From Rhodoferax bucti (GTDB lineage: Bacteria; Pseudomonadota; Gammaproteobacteria; Burkholderiales; Burkholderiaceae_C): a DNA stretch of 64,000 nucleotides. Shown here piece by piece: positions 10,913 to 18,895 of this stretch (position 1 is its first letter; every line of letters starts with the position of its first letter). Under the pieces are notes generated by a model. The model searched no databases. It had not been told where the DNA came from and worked only from the letters and a program-made list of their open reading frames with translations. A program made the translations under genes and the position numbers. Location: positions 62,001 through 126,000 of the forward strand of contig NZ_VAHD01000002.1 of assembly GCF_005876985.1 (NCBI RefSeq), read 5' to 3'.

Positions 10913-11161
10913 TTACAGGCTTTGAAACCCGCTCTGGTGTGTGTCTGCCGGCGAGTGTTCATGTCCATCGGCTTCGGCACGCAAGGGTGCCGGGCAGGTA
11001 GCCCGCACCAACTCCGCCGTGCGGTGGTAGCCCTCTTTGGCGAGCCGGCGCCACGCTTCTGCATTGGCGGAAAGTGTGTGGTGGCCGGGTTGCAGTGCGC
11101 GCTGCGCAGGTGCGCTGCGCGGTGCGGCGGACGGTGGCAAACGGGGTTCTGCATAGGACAT
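10913..11161 (-). CDS. Possible small hypothetical protein, 82 aa
   Basis: This is the only plausible gene in 10817-11253. It is cytoplasmic-looking with no signal peptide, and its centre (LSANAEAWRRLAKEGYHRTA) reads as an amphipathic helix. It lies on the same strand as the 5'-nucleotidase upstream and the ABC transporter downstream. No convincing ribosome binding site precedes ATG 11161, and I recognise no family. The rest of 10817-11253 shows nothing clear beyond a small CAGGAT/ATCCTG-type hairpin near 11168. Confidence 0.4.
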   Translation of the reverse strand: MSYAEPRLPPSAAPRSAPAQRALQPGHHTLSANAEAWRRLAKEGYHRTAELVRATCPAPLRAEADGHEHSPADTHQSGFQSL

Positions 11162-11253
11162 GACAAGCAGGATAGTCCTGCCCCCTCTCTGTGTCAGCCG
11201 GTTTTACATAGGTTTACCAGTTCGATTTTGGCGTTTACATGTTGGACACGTTC

Positions 11254-12147
11254 TCAGTTGCGCACGCCGCTGGCCACGTGCCCGCTGGGTACATGACGGG
11301 CAGCTGATTCGATGTGGCCGGTCTGGTCGTCGAAGAAAAAGTCCGGCTCGAACTCGCGCAGGAATTCGCCTTTGTCCAGCCCGCCAAGGAACATGGCCTC
11401 GTCCACCTCGATGTTCCAGTTCATCAGGGTCAGAATGGCGCGCTCGTGGGCCGGAGCGCTGCGGGCCGTGACCAGCGCGGTGCGGATGCGGATGTGCGGA
11501 ATCTGCGCCTGCTGCAAGCGGTGCAGCGCCACCAGCAGGGGTTTGAACGGGCCGTCGGGCAGAGGCTGGGCCACCTTGTCCATTTCATGCTTCTGGAATG
11601 CGGTGAGCCCGCCGCTCTGGTAGACCTGCTCGGCTTCGTCGCTGAAGAGCACCGCATCGCCGTCGAACGCAATGCGGACTTCGGTGGGGTGCGCATCGCT
11701 GGCGTGGGCGCTGTGGGGGTAGACCTGTGCCGCCGGCACACCGGCCTCCAAGGCCGCCCGCACATCGCTCAAGTGGGTGCTCAAAAACAGGTTGGCGTGC
11801 AGCGGCTTGAGGTAGCGCCACGGCGCCTCGCCGCGCGTGAAGTTGCCGCGCTGGATGGCCAGGCCGTAGTGCTGCGCCGAGCGGAACACCCGCATGCCGC
11901 TTACCGGGTCGTTGCGCGAGAGGATGACCACTTCCACCCGCTGTGACTCGGGTTCGTTGAACGCCAGCAGCTTCTTGACCAGCGAAAACGCCACACCAGG
12001 CTTGGCCGGCACGTGCAGTCGCTCGCGCTGGAGCTGCATGTAAGCGTGGTCGTCGCTCTGCTCGAAGACCTGGTTTTCTTCTTCAAAATCAAACAGGGCG
12101 CGGCTGGAGATGGCGACCACCAGCTTGCCGTCAAGGGTCAGTCCCAT
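11254..12147 (-). CDS. Cytosolic 5'-nucleotidase I-like protein (5-nucleotidase family)
   Basis: 297 aa, matching the bacterial members of the cytosolic 5'-nucleotidase I family (Pfam 5-nucleotidase). Recognisable blocks are LVVAISSRALFDFEEEN at the N-terminus, VVILSRNDPVSGMRVF, RIAFDGDAVLFSDEAEQVYQ (HAD-like DGDAV motif) and LTLMNWNIEVDEAMFLGGL. Members dephosphorylate nucleoside monophosphates in the cytoplasm. It lies 9 nt downstream of the SPFH lipoprotein gene, and both follow gspF, so the three are probably cotranscribed. The functional logic of that grouping is not obvious. Confidence 0.88.
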   Translation of the reverse strand: MGLTLDGKLVVAISSRALFDFEEENQVFEQSDDHAYMQLQRERLHVPAKPGVAFSLVKKLLAFNEPESQRVEVVILSRNDPVSGMRVFRSAQHYGLAIQRGNFTRGEAPWRYLKPLHANLFLSTHLSDVRAALEAGVPAAQVYPHSAHASDAHPTEVRIAFDGDAVLFSDEAEQVYQSGGLTAFQKHEMDKVAQPLPDGPFKPLLVALHRLQQAQIPHIRIRTALVTARSAPAHERAILTLMNWNIEVDEAMFLGGLDKGEFLREFEPDFFFDDQTGHIESAARHVPSGHVASGVRN

Positions 12148-12156
12148 GGGAAATCC

Positions 12157-12969
12157 TCACTTAGCGTTCACGATGCCCTTGAAGTCGTAGGGCACCACAA
12201 TGGTTTGTACTTTGCCGCTGGCTACGCCTTCGGCAATTTTGAGGTTGGCCATGGCATTCATGTAGCCGATGGCGCCTGCGTTGGCATTCAGGGCGGCAAT
12301 GCGCTCGGCCTCTTTTTTGGCCGTTTGTACTTCCACCTCTTTGGTTTTGAGTTCGTTTTGCGCCCGCACCAACTCGTTGGCGCTTTGCACGATGACATCG
12401 GCCGGGGTAATGGCCCGCACCTGCACTTGTGAGACGGTGATTTTGTCGCCCAGCTTTTCGTCCGTCAGGGTTTTGATGATGCTCTCGCGGATCTGCTGCT
12501 CCATCACCGGCCGGTTGTCGGCCATCTTGAGGGACTCATAACCGCGGGCTACCTTGTAGGCCGCATTGCGCGCGCTCAGGGCCACGTAGTTTTGCATCAA
12601 CAAAATGTCACCACCCTTTTCGGAGATGCCATGGAAGGTGCGGTTTTTGGTGGTCCACAGTTCCGACACGGCTGAGGGGTTCACGTTGTAAACCACCGTC
12701 ATGTCGAAGTCTTTGACGGTGGAGTTGTCCGAGGCCAGGGGCGTCATGTTGTCTACACCGACTGCCACATCCTGAATTTTGAAGGTGAGTATTTCGCCGA
12801 TGACGGTTTGGTTGAACGAGCCGGGCAGGCGCTCGGTGGGGTCCACGGTTTTGTCGAAGTTGACGCGCAACCCTACCTCGCCCGACTCGATGCGGGTGCA
12901 GCCGGTCAGGGTGAGTGTGCACGCGCCGGCCACGAGAGCCAGGGGAAGAACCAGAGAACGTAGTTGCAC
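12157..12969 (-). CDS. SPFH/prohibitin-family lipoprotein
   Basis: 270 aa. The N-terminus is a lipoprotein signal with lipobox LTGC (Cys24). An SPFH/Band 7 domain follows at about residues 28-200 (SGEVGLRVNFDKTVDPTERL and AYKVARGYESLK), then a charged helical segment rich in Lys, Glu and Ala (residues about 200-235). SPFH proteins form membrane-associated ring or cage assemblies, often with proteases. A lipid-anchored prohibitin-like protein would act on the periplasmic side. It sits 13 nt downstream of gspF and is likely cotranscribed with it. Confidence 0.88.
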   Translation of the reverse strand: MQLRSLVLPLALVAGACTLTLTGCTRIESGEVGLRVNFDKTVDPTERLPGSFNQTVIGEILTFKIQDVAVGVDNMTPLASDNSTVKDFDMTVVYNVNPSAVSELWTTKNRTFHGISEKGGDILLMQNYVALSARNAAYKVARGYESLKMADNRPVMEQQIRESIIKTLTDEKLGDKITVSQVQVRAITPADVIVQSANELVRAQNELKTKEVEVQTAKKEAERIAALNANAGAIGYMNAMANLKIAEGVASGKVQTIVVPYDFKGIVNAK

Positions 12970-12982
12970 AAAGCCTCCTTTT

Positions 12983-14203
12983 TTATTTCACCAGTTGATT
13001 CAGTTGGACGATGGGCATTAATACCGCCAGCACGATCAGCATCACCACCAGACCCATGACTACGATGAGCAGCGGCTCCAGAAGCGTGGCGAGCTGCAGG
13101 GCGCGGCGTTGCACCTCGGTGCGCAGTTGCAGGGCAGCGCGGTCCAGCATGTGGGGCAGGCGGCCGGTTTGTTCGCCCAGGCGGGCAAACATGCTCAAGA
13201 GGGCGGGAAAGCGTTGCTTGCGCGCCAGCGCACTGGCCAGTGGCGCACCTTCACGCACTAGGGCCAGGGCCTCTAGCGCGTCGTCGCGCATGGCGCGGTT
13301 GCCCAGCGTTTCAGCGGCAGCTTGCAGGGCCTTCAAGATGGGCACACCCGCTGCCGCCAACATGGCCAGCGTGCTGGCAAAGCGGGCTGCGTTGTAGCTG
13401 CGGGCCAGGCGGCCCAGCACGGGCAAGCGCAACCAGGCGGCATCCACTTTGGTGCGAAAAGTGCCGCTAGCCCATGCCACACGTGCGCAAGAAGCTCCTG
13501 AAATAATAGCAACCAACGCCAGCCAGCCATAACTGCGCACTGCGCCACTCACCGCCAGCATGGCGCGGGTGAGCAGCGGCAAGGCCTGTTTCGAGCCCGC
13601 AAATACATTGGCAATTTGCGGCACCACATAGGCCAGCAAAAACAGCACAATAGCCAGCGCCACGATGCTCACGATCGCCGGGTACAAGGCAGCCCCCAGC
13701 AGCTTGGCCGAGAGGTCTTGCTGCTCTTCCAGGTCGTCCGCCAGGCGCTCCAGCACCAGTCCTAATTGACCGCTTTGTTCGCCAGCGCTGACCACGGCGA
13801 TATAGATGGGGGTGAATTCCCGGGGGTGTTGTGCCAGTGCCGCGCCCAGGGACGCGCCGGCGTTGACTTCTGCGCGCACGGTAGCCACCACATCGCGCTG
13901 GGCCGTTTTTTCTGCCTCGTCCGCCAAGGCGCTCAGGGCGCGCTCCAGCGGCAGCCCGGCGCTGACTAAGCCTGCGAGCTGCCGGGTCCAGACGGCGCGC
14001 TGGTTGGGTTTGAACGCCCGCCGGCCCCATGCGCTGTGGGCGGTGGCGTTGTCCGCAGTGTTTCCAGCCAGTGCTTGCACCTGCATGGGCACCAGTTGCT
14101 GCCCCCGCAGCAGCGTGCGGGCCGACTTGGCCGTGTCCGCCTCCAGAACGCCGGAGCGTGTCTTGCCATCGGCATCAAGGGCTTGGTAGGAAAAAGCGGG
14201 CAT
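12983..14203 (-). CDS. gspF: Type II secretion inner-membrane platform protein GspF
   Basis: 406 aa. It has the N-terminal MPAFSYQALDADGKTRSGVLE segment and two T2SSF domains (about residues 70-195 and 275-395) with paired membrane segments (ALYPAIVSIVALAIVLFLLA and LLEPLLIVVMGLVVMLIVLA). GspF forms the inner-membrane core with GspE, GspL and GspM. In most T2SS operons gspF directly follows gspE, but here the two are separated by a LysR/DUF4148 cassette of about 1.8 kb. A dispersed repeat copy encodes residues about 231-247, in or beside a membrane segment. gspF needs its own promoter or read-through past the terminator at 14234. Confidence 0.96.
   Translation of the reverse strand: MPAFSYQALDADGKTRSGVLEADTAKSARTLLRGQQLVPMQVQALAGNTADNATAHSAWGRRAFKPNQRAVWTRQLAGLVSAGLPLERALSALADEAEKTAQRDVVATVRAEVNAGASLGAALAQHPREFTPIYIAVVSAGEQSGQLGLVLERLADDLEEQQDLSAKLLGAALYPAIVSIVALAIVLFLLAYVVPQIANVFAGSKQALPLLTRAMLAVSGAVRSYGWLALVAIISGASCARVAWASGTFRTKVDAAWLRLPVLGRLARSYNAARFASTLAMLAAAGVPILKALQAAAETLGNRAMRDDALEALALVREGAPLASALARKQRFPALLSMFARLGEQTGRLPHMLDRAALQLRTEVQRRALQLATLLEPLLIVVMGLVVMLIVLAVLMPIVQLNQLVK
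13465..13512 (+). repeat. Dispersed 48-nt repeat, copy 2, inside gspF
   Basis: It reads CGCTAGCCCATGCC, then GTGCGCAAGAAGCTCCTG, then ATAGC, a diverged copy most like the one in pgi (36435-36482). In the gspF frame (minus strand) it encodes LVAIISGASCARVAWAS, at a predicted membrane segment. Confidence 0.6.
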
Positions 14204-14233
14204 GGCCCAATGGTAGCGGGGCCGGATTGAAAA

Positions 14234-14264
14234 AAGCCCTCCGGCCTGGACGGCGGGAGGGCTT
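14234..14264 (-). terminator. Rho-independent terminator after the DUF4148 gene
   Basis: On the minus strand, AAGCCCTCC pairs with GGAGGGCTT across a short GC-rich loop and is followed by a T run. It lies 18 nt past the DUF4148 stop codon and 31 nt before the gspF start, so it should limit transcription entering gspF from the inserted cassette. Confidence 0.75.
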
Positions 14265-14281
14265 AAAGGCTGCGTGGATGA

Positions 14282-14758
14282 TTAGTTCACGCGTGTCACA
14301 GGGTACAGGTTGGGGTAGAGCTGGTTGAGTTTGCGTCCATTGGCGGAGTTGAACTCATCGCCCGCATCCTTGGACGCAACGATGTCGCCAGTGCGCTGGG
14401 CTTCGGCCAGCTCTGCGCGCACTTGCTCACGGGTCTTGCCAGCCACCACGGGTTTGGCAGGGTAAGCAGCGGGGTAGATTTCATTCATTTTGCGGCCGTT
14501 GGCAGCGCCGAATTCGTCGCCAGCATCTTTCGGCGCCACGATGTCGCCAGTGCGCTGGGCTTCGGCCAGCTCTGCGCGGACTTGCTCGCGGGTCTTGCCT
14601 GCCACCACGGGTTTGGCGGGGTAAGCAGCGGGGTAGATTTCGTTCATCTTGCGGCCGTTGGTAGCGCCGAATTCGTCGCCGGCATCCTTGGGGGCAGCGA
14701 TGTCGCCAGTGCGTTGGGCTTCAGCCAGTTCAGCGCGTACTTGCTCGCGGGTTTTGCC
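14282..14758 (-). repeat. Three tandem 159-bp coding repeats in the DUF4148 gene
   Basis: Units lie at 14600-14758, 14441-14599 and 14282-14440. The first two are nearly identical at DNA level, and the third diverges towards its 3' end (DEFNSANGRKLNQLYPNLYP). The last unit is one codon shorter and carries the stop. Confidence 0.9.
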
Positions 14759-14836
14759 AATGTTGTCAGCAGCTTGGGCGTGGCCGGTCACCAAAGCGGC
14801 AACAGCGAGAGCGATAGAAGCGGTAGCGTATTTCAT
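14282..14836 (-). CDS. Secreted DUF4148 protein with three tandem 53-residue repeats
   Basis: 184 aa. Residues 1-23 form a signal peptide (ATASIALAVAALVTGHAQA). The mature protein is three near-identical copies of one unit starting GKTREQVRAELAEAQRTGDI and ending in an IYP-AAYPAKPVVA segment (residues 27-79, 80-132, 133-184). DUF4148 proteins in Burkholderiales usually carry one such unit; their role is unknown. The DNA repeat is 159 bp long. The gene diverges from a LysR regulator and ends at a strong terminator. Together they form a cassette between gspE and gspF. Confidence 0.88.
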   Translation of the reverse strand: MKYATASIALAVAALVTGHAQAADNIGKTREQVRAELAEAQRTGDIAAPKDAGDEFGATNGRKMNEIYPAAYPAKPVVAGKTREQVRAELAEAQRTGDIVAPKDAGDEFGAANGRKMNEIYPAAYPAKPVVAGKTREQVRAELAEAQRTGDIVASKDAGDEFNSANGRKLNQLYPNLYPVTRVN

Positions 14837-14918
14837 GATTCACATCCTTCATTCAAAGTTGATTCCGATCGACAGACACTGCGTCTGTCGTTACCGGTAT
14901 CGAGGGGGCGTATCCAGT

Positions 14919-14941
14919 GCGTCTCATCGATGGGTTGAACT
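14919..14941. repeat. Copy B of 23-nt intergenic motif shared with 224-246
   Basis: It matches 224-246 at 21 of 23 positions and lies in the matching divergent spacer, here between the DUF4148 gene and LysR copy 2. A GACAGAC/GTCTGTC inverted repeat lies nearby, around 14871-14889. A further stretch just before each LysR start also corresponds (GAAATAAT, then CTTGAAT). Confidence 0.6.
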
Positions 14942-15038
14942 TTAGAGATCGAAGGCCATCTGAGAAATACCTCCACAGACAGTGGACCATTACGCGGTTT
15001 GAAATAATCGCACCCTTGAATAGTTTAAAAAGAGTCCC

Positions 15039-15971
15039 ATGGACCGATTGATGTCAATGCGGGTTTTCCAGAAGGTCGTGGACGAGGGCGGTTTCGCCGC
15101 CGCGGCCCGCGCACTGGATATGTCTTCCGCTGCCGTGACCCGCCAGATTGCGGATTTAGAGGACTTTTTGGGTGCCCGCCTGCTGCACCGCACCACCCGC
15201 AAGGTGTCCCTGAGCCCTGCCGGAGAAACTTACTTGGGTCGTGTGCGCACCATCCTGCAAGACATCGACGAAGCGCACGACCTTACCAGCTCGCAAACCC
15301 AAGAGCTCTCGGGCGAGTTGCGCCTGTTGTCGCCCCCGGCCTTGGCCTCGCATGTGATTGCGCCCATCATTGCGGGCTTCAGCGCCCGGTATCCCGACAT
15401 TTCACTGCACATGGATGTGGATACCTACACCATCCCCCCGGTGGAGGACTATGACATCACCATGCTGCCCACCGAGGGTCATTACGACGGCAATGTGATT
15501 GCGCGGCGTGTGTCGTCCACCCAGTCGATTTTGGTGGCGTCACCCGACTACCTGAAGCGCATGGGCACGCCCACCACGCCGGATGAGCTCATTCGCCACC
15601 ATGTGCTGCGGCTCAAGTCCCCGACGGCCAGTTTCGACCAGTGGCGCCTGCTCAATACCGAGATGAATGACGCGGCCACCCTGTTTCCGGTGAAGCCCAA
15701 GCTCTGGGCCAACCATGGCGATACGCTGTTGCGTGCTGCGGTGGATGGCGCGGGCATCACCTCGGCTGCCGTGACGCTGGTGGCGCCGTTGTTGACGGAT
15801 GGGTCCCTGGTGCGGGTTTTGTCGCCGTGGATAGGGGGCCATCTGGCGTTGTATGCCGCGCTGCCCAGCCGCAAATTCATGCCGGAGCGTACGCGGGTGT
15901 TTTTGGAATACCTCACCGAGCAAAGCCGCGCCCGTGCGGAGGCGGTGATCAAGGCCTGCACCCGCTGCTGA
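15039..15971 (+). CDS. LysR-family transcriptional regulator (copy 2 of a paralogous pair)
   Basis: 310 aa. It has a helix-turn-helix at residues 1-60 and a LysR substrate-binding domain from about residue 90, with the same DGAGIT, ALYAALPSR and RTRVFL-YLTEQ blocks as the paralogue at 344-1282. It diverges from the triple-repeat DUF4148 gene, its likely target. Its direction is opposite to gspE, whose stop lies 14 nt beyond its own. Its position between gspE and gspF suggests that the LysR/DUF4148 pair was inserted as a cassette. Confidence 0.92.
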   Translation: MDRLMSMRVFQKVVDEGGFAAAARALDMSSAAVTRQIADLEDFLGARLLHRTTRKVSLSPAGETYLGRVRTILQDIDEAHDLTSSQTQELSGELRLLSPPALASHVIAPIIAGFSARYPDISLHMDVDTYTIPPVEDYDITMLPTEGHYDGNVIARRVSSTQSILVASPDYLKRMGTPTTPDELIRHHVLRLKSPTASFDQWRLLNTEMNDAATLFPVKPKLWANHGDTLLRAAVDGAGITSAAVTLVAPLLTDGSLVRVLSPWIGGHLALYAALPSRKFMPERTRVFLEYLTEQSRARAEAVIKACTRC

Positions 15972-15985
15972 GTGCGGGGCGCGGG

Positions 15986-17374
15986 TCAGTCCCGCACTAC
16001 CCGGATCAGCTCTTCGCGGCTGGTGACGCCGCTGCACACCAAGTGCTCACCATCGTCCCGCAGCGGCACCATGCCTTGTTGCAAGGCGGCGGTGCGAATG
16101 TCTGCCTCCGAGGCGTTGTGGTGAATCAGCTCAGCGATGGCTTCATCGGCCACCAGCAATTCAAAAATACCGGTGCGCCCCAGGTAGCCAGTGTGGCCGC
16201 ACTGCTCGCATCCCTTGCCTGCGCAGGCTTTGCAGAGTTTGCGTACCAGGCGTTGGGCCAGCACACCGCGCAGCGATGAGCTGAGCAAAAACGGCTCCAC
16301 GCCCATGTCGATCAGGCGAGTGACGGCGCTGGCGGCGTCATTGGTGTGCAGGGTGGCCAGCACCAGATGGCCGGTGAGCGAGGCCTGGATGGCGATTTGT
16401 GCGGTCTCGTAATCGCGGATTTCCCCAATCATGATCACGTCCGGGTCCTGGCGCAGGATGGCACGCAGGGCCTTGGCAAAGGTGAGGTCGATCTTGGGGT
16501 TCACCTGCGTCTGGCCGACGCCGGGCAGCTCGTACTCGATGGGGTCTTCCACCGTCAGGATGTTCTGGCGCCCCGCATCCAGCCGGCCCAGCGAGGCGTA
16601 CAGCGTGGTGGACTTGCCGGAGCCCGTGGGCCCGGTCACCAGAATGATGCCGTGGGGCTGGGCAATCAGCCCTTCAAACCGGCGCAGCACATCGCCTTGC
16701 ATGCCCACCGCTTCCAGGCTGCGCTGGTCTTGGCTCTTGTCCAGCAGACGCAGCACCGCGCGCTCACCGTGGGCGCTGGGCAGGGTGCTGACCCGAACAT
16801 CCACCGCGCGGGTGCCGATGCGCAAGGAAATGCGCCCGTCTTGCGGCAAGCGTTTTTCCGAAATGTCGAGGTCTGCCATGATTTTGAGGCGCGAGATCAA
16901 TGCCGCATGCAAGGCACGCGGCGCCTGCACCACATCACGTAAGCTGCCATCGACCCGGAAGCGCACGGACGAATGGCGCTCATAGGGTTCGATATGGATG
17001 TCGCTCGCCCCATCGCGCGCGGCCTGTGTCAGCAGCGCATTGAGCATGCGGATGATGGGCGCGTCATCAGCGGTCTCCAGCAGGTCTTCCACCGCTGGCA
17101 GCTCTTGCATCATGCGGCCCAGGTCGGCCTCGCCCTGTACCTCATTCATCACCGTGGCGGCGCTCGATTCACCTTGCGCATAGGCTGCGCTGATGCGCTG
17201 AATCAGCTCCCCGGCGTCCTGGGTTTGCAAGGTGTCGATGCGGTATTTGCGCATCACCTCCGAAATGGCCGAAGGCGGTGTGGCGCTGTGCACCCACAGG
17301 CATAGCGCGTTGTGCGCTTCTTCCAGCAGCAACTGCTGGGTGCGCGCAAAGGCGTAGGGCAGCGGGTAGCGCAT
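15986..17374 (-). CDS. gspE: Type II secretion traffic ATPase GspE
   Basis: 462 aa from ATG 17374 (MRYPLPYAFARTQQ); the longer reading to 17470 overlaps the upstream gene. It powers pseudopilus assembly from the cytoplasmic face. The GspE N2 region is followed by the ATPase core, with Walker A GPTGSGKST, the Asp and His boxes (ILTVEDPIEYELPGVGQTQV, LATLHTNDAASAVTRL) and Walker B DVIMIGEIRD. A zinc tetracysteine motif (CKAC-x4-CEQC) lies near the C-terminus. It is 8 nt downstream of the unknown 492-aa gene. Confidence 0.96.
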   Translation of the reverse strand: MRYPLPYAFARTQQLLLEEAHNALCLWVHSATPPSAISEVMRKYRIDTLQTQDAGELIQRISAAYAQGESSAATVMNEVQGEADLGRMMQELPAVEDLLETADDAPIIRMLNALLTQAARDGASDIHIEPYERHSSVRFRVDGSLRDVVQAPRALHAALISRLKIMADLDISEKRLPQDGRISLRIGTRAVDVRVSTLPSAHGERAVLRLLDKSQDQRSLEAVGMQGDVLRRFEGLIAQPHGIILVTGPTGSGKSTTLYASLGRLDAGRQNILTVEDPIEYELPGVGQTQVNPKIDLTFAKALRAILRQDPDVIMIGEIRDYETAQIAIQASLTGHLVLATLHTNDAASAVTRLIDMGVEPFLLSSSLRGVLAQRLVRKLCKACAGKGCEQCGHTGYLGRTGIFELLVADEAIAELIHHNASEADIRTAALQQGMVPLRDDGEHLVCSGVTSREELIRVVRD

Positions 17375-17382
17375 GGACCTCG

Positions 17383-18861
17383 TCAATCTGCAAACGTGGG
17401 GTACGGCGCAAATTGACTCGCCTTGCCGCTCACATATTGGGTCATTGCCTCTTTGCTGCTTTCCATCCACTGCCGGATGGCCGTCAGGTATTGGTCGTCC
17501 GGTAGGTTTTTGGTCGGCTGGGCTGCATAAAAGGCAAAGGTCAGTCTGCGTCCCTCATTTGCTCCTACCCGCAACTCAATCCAGGTGTGGGCATCCGGAA
17601 GTTCGTTGGCAGACGGTATCAAGGCTGCTAGATTGGCCTTGTCCCAGGTGGTTCCGGTGCTGGTGGAGTTCAGTACCCGTTCGCGCAGGCTCCGGGTGAA
17701 GGTGTTAGCAAAACCGCAGCGCGCAACGGGCGACTCCGGCGTGGTTCCGTAGGCCTCCACGATGCGGGCCGTTTTGTGCTCACAAGGAAGGGTGGACTGG
17801 TAGTAATAGTACGGTTTGCTGTCGTAGGACAACCAAGCGATCGCCATGCTGGCTTTGGGGTCCGTATTGCGCAAAGTGAGAAACACACGGCTCGATTTGG
17901 TCGGACCATCCGGTGGGGTTTCCCGACGACTGGCTACGCGCCATTCGCCCTGCGGCAAGGGCATGGGTAATGCCTGGTCGTCGATCGGGATGGCGCCTGA
18001 GATTATCCGGCCCGGTAACGCCGCTTGGATCGCGGTCACTGGGGTCAGCATGTCCGCACTGCCCTGTCCGCTGGTCGCCGTGTCGCGGGTCGGGAAAGGG
18101 GGAATGGTGGTGGACTTGTTCTGGAGTGCCGCTTGAATGGCATGTCCTGTCGAGTTCACCCAGCTCTGGGCTGCTTTGTCGAAGGCGTCTCCAGCCCCGA
18201 TGCCAGATGGTGTCCGCGCATGCAACTGATAACTCACTTTGCGCCCCCTGTCTGCACTGAAGGTCATGGTGACAAATAGACTGCTATTGCCCAGTGTGGC
18301 CTCATACGGGAGGAAGCCAGCATAGACGCCCCGGGTCTCCGGAGCCTGCGCCAGCGCGTCCAGCATGGATTTGCTTCCCCGCATCAGGTAGACCCCACGG
18401 GCACAACCGTAGGTCAAGCCGTTGGAGAGAGTTCCGAAGTCATTTTTAAACGGCGCGCCAGCCGAGCCGATCAGATTGCATGCCGGGCTCAACCACGTTA
18501 TCGGGACAGAGTTCGGTGTGAATGTGACGACTAGCATCTCCAGAGGGTTTCCGGCGTCTGTGCCTAGGAGACCTAGCGCAATCTCAGGCACTTCGCTGGG
18601 AGATTCCGAGTTGCCTCCCCGCAGTTTCACCGACGAAATCTCTCTGCTGACCACTTTCCAGTTACCGGGAGGAAGCGGAAGTGGTGCCGCGAAGATGCTG
18701 AACAGGATGCCCTTGGAGACCTCCGTACCTACGTCGAGCTTGTCATACGCCGTCTGACTGCGGGCCACGACGGTATGCAGGCAAACCGCCATGCCTGCGG
18801 CGATCGTGAGGGCCTTTCCCAATGATGGCCCTCGTCGTGAAAGGCGTGTGTTTGTTTTCAT
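17383..18861 (-). CDS. Unknown secreted protein with internal duplication, embedded in the T2SS operon
   Basis: 492 aa. A signal peptide or anchor lies at about residues 15-35 (KALTIAAGMAVCLHTVVARS). Two related modules follow. The first has PLPLPPGNWKVVSRE at 60-74 and GRKVSYQLHA ending in SWVNST at 207-238. The second has PMPLPQGEWRVASRRE at 299-314 and GRRLTFAFYA ending in QWMESS at 437-469. Each module carries paired cysteines. I recognise no named family. It sits between gspD (34 nt) and gspE (8 nt) on the same strand, so it is cotranscribed with the secretion genes and may be an accessory factor or a dedicated substrate. Confidence 0.85.
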   Translation of the reverse strand: MKTNTRLSRRGPSLGKALTIAAGMAVCLHTVVARSQTAYDKLDVGTEVSKGILFSIFAAPLPLPPGNWKVVSREISSVKLRGGNSESPSEVPEIALGLLGTDAGNPLEMLVVTFTPNSVPITWLSPACNLIGSAGAPFKNDFGTLSNGLTYGCARGVYLMRGSKSMLDALAQAPETRGVYAGFLPYEATLGNSSLFVTMTFSADRGRKVSYQLHARTPSGIGAGDAFDKAAQSWVNSTGHAIQAALQNKSTTIPPFPTRDTATSGQGSADMLTPVTAIQAALPGRIISGAIPIDDQALPMPLPQGEWRVASRRETPPDGPTKSSRVFLTLRNTDPKASMAIAWLSYDSKPYYYYQSTLPCEHKTARIVEAYGTTPESPVARCGFANTFTRSLRERVLNSTSTGTTWDKANLAALIPSANELPDAHTWIELRVGANEGRRLTFAFYAAQPTKNLPDDQYLTAIRQWMESSKEAMTQYVSGKASQFAPYPTFAD

Positions 18862-18895
18862 ATGTTGTCTCCCTGTGTATTTGTTGCAGAGCCCT

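Noticed and set aside
14282-14758. Regular 159-bp direct repeats considered as a CRISPR array
   Set aside because: The repeats are contiguous, without spacers, and encode protein repeats in one open frame with a signal peptide; no cas genes are present.
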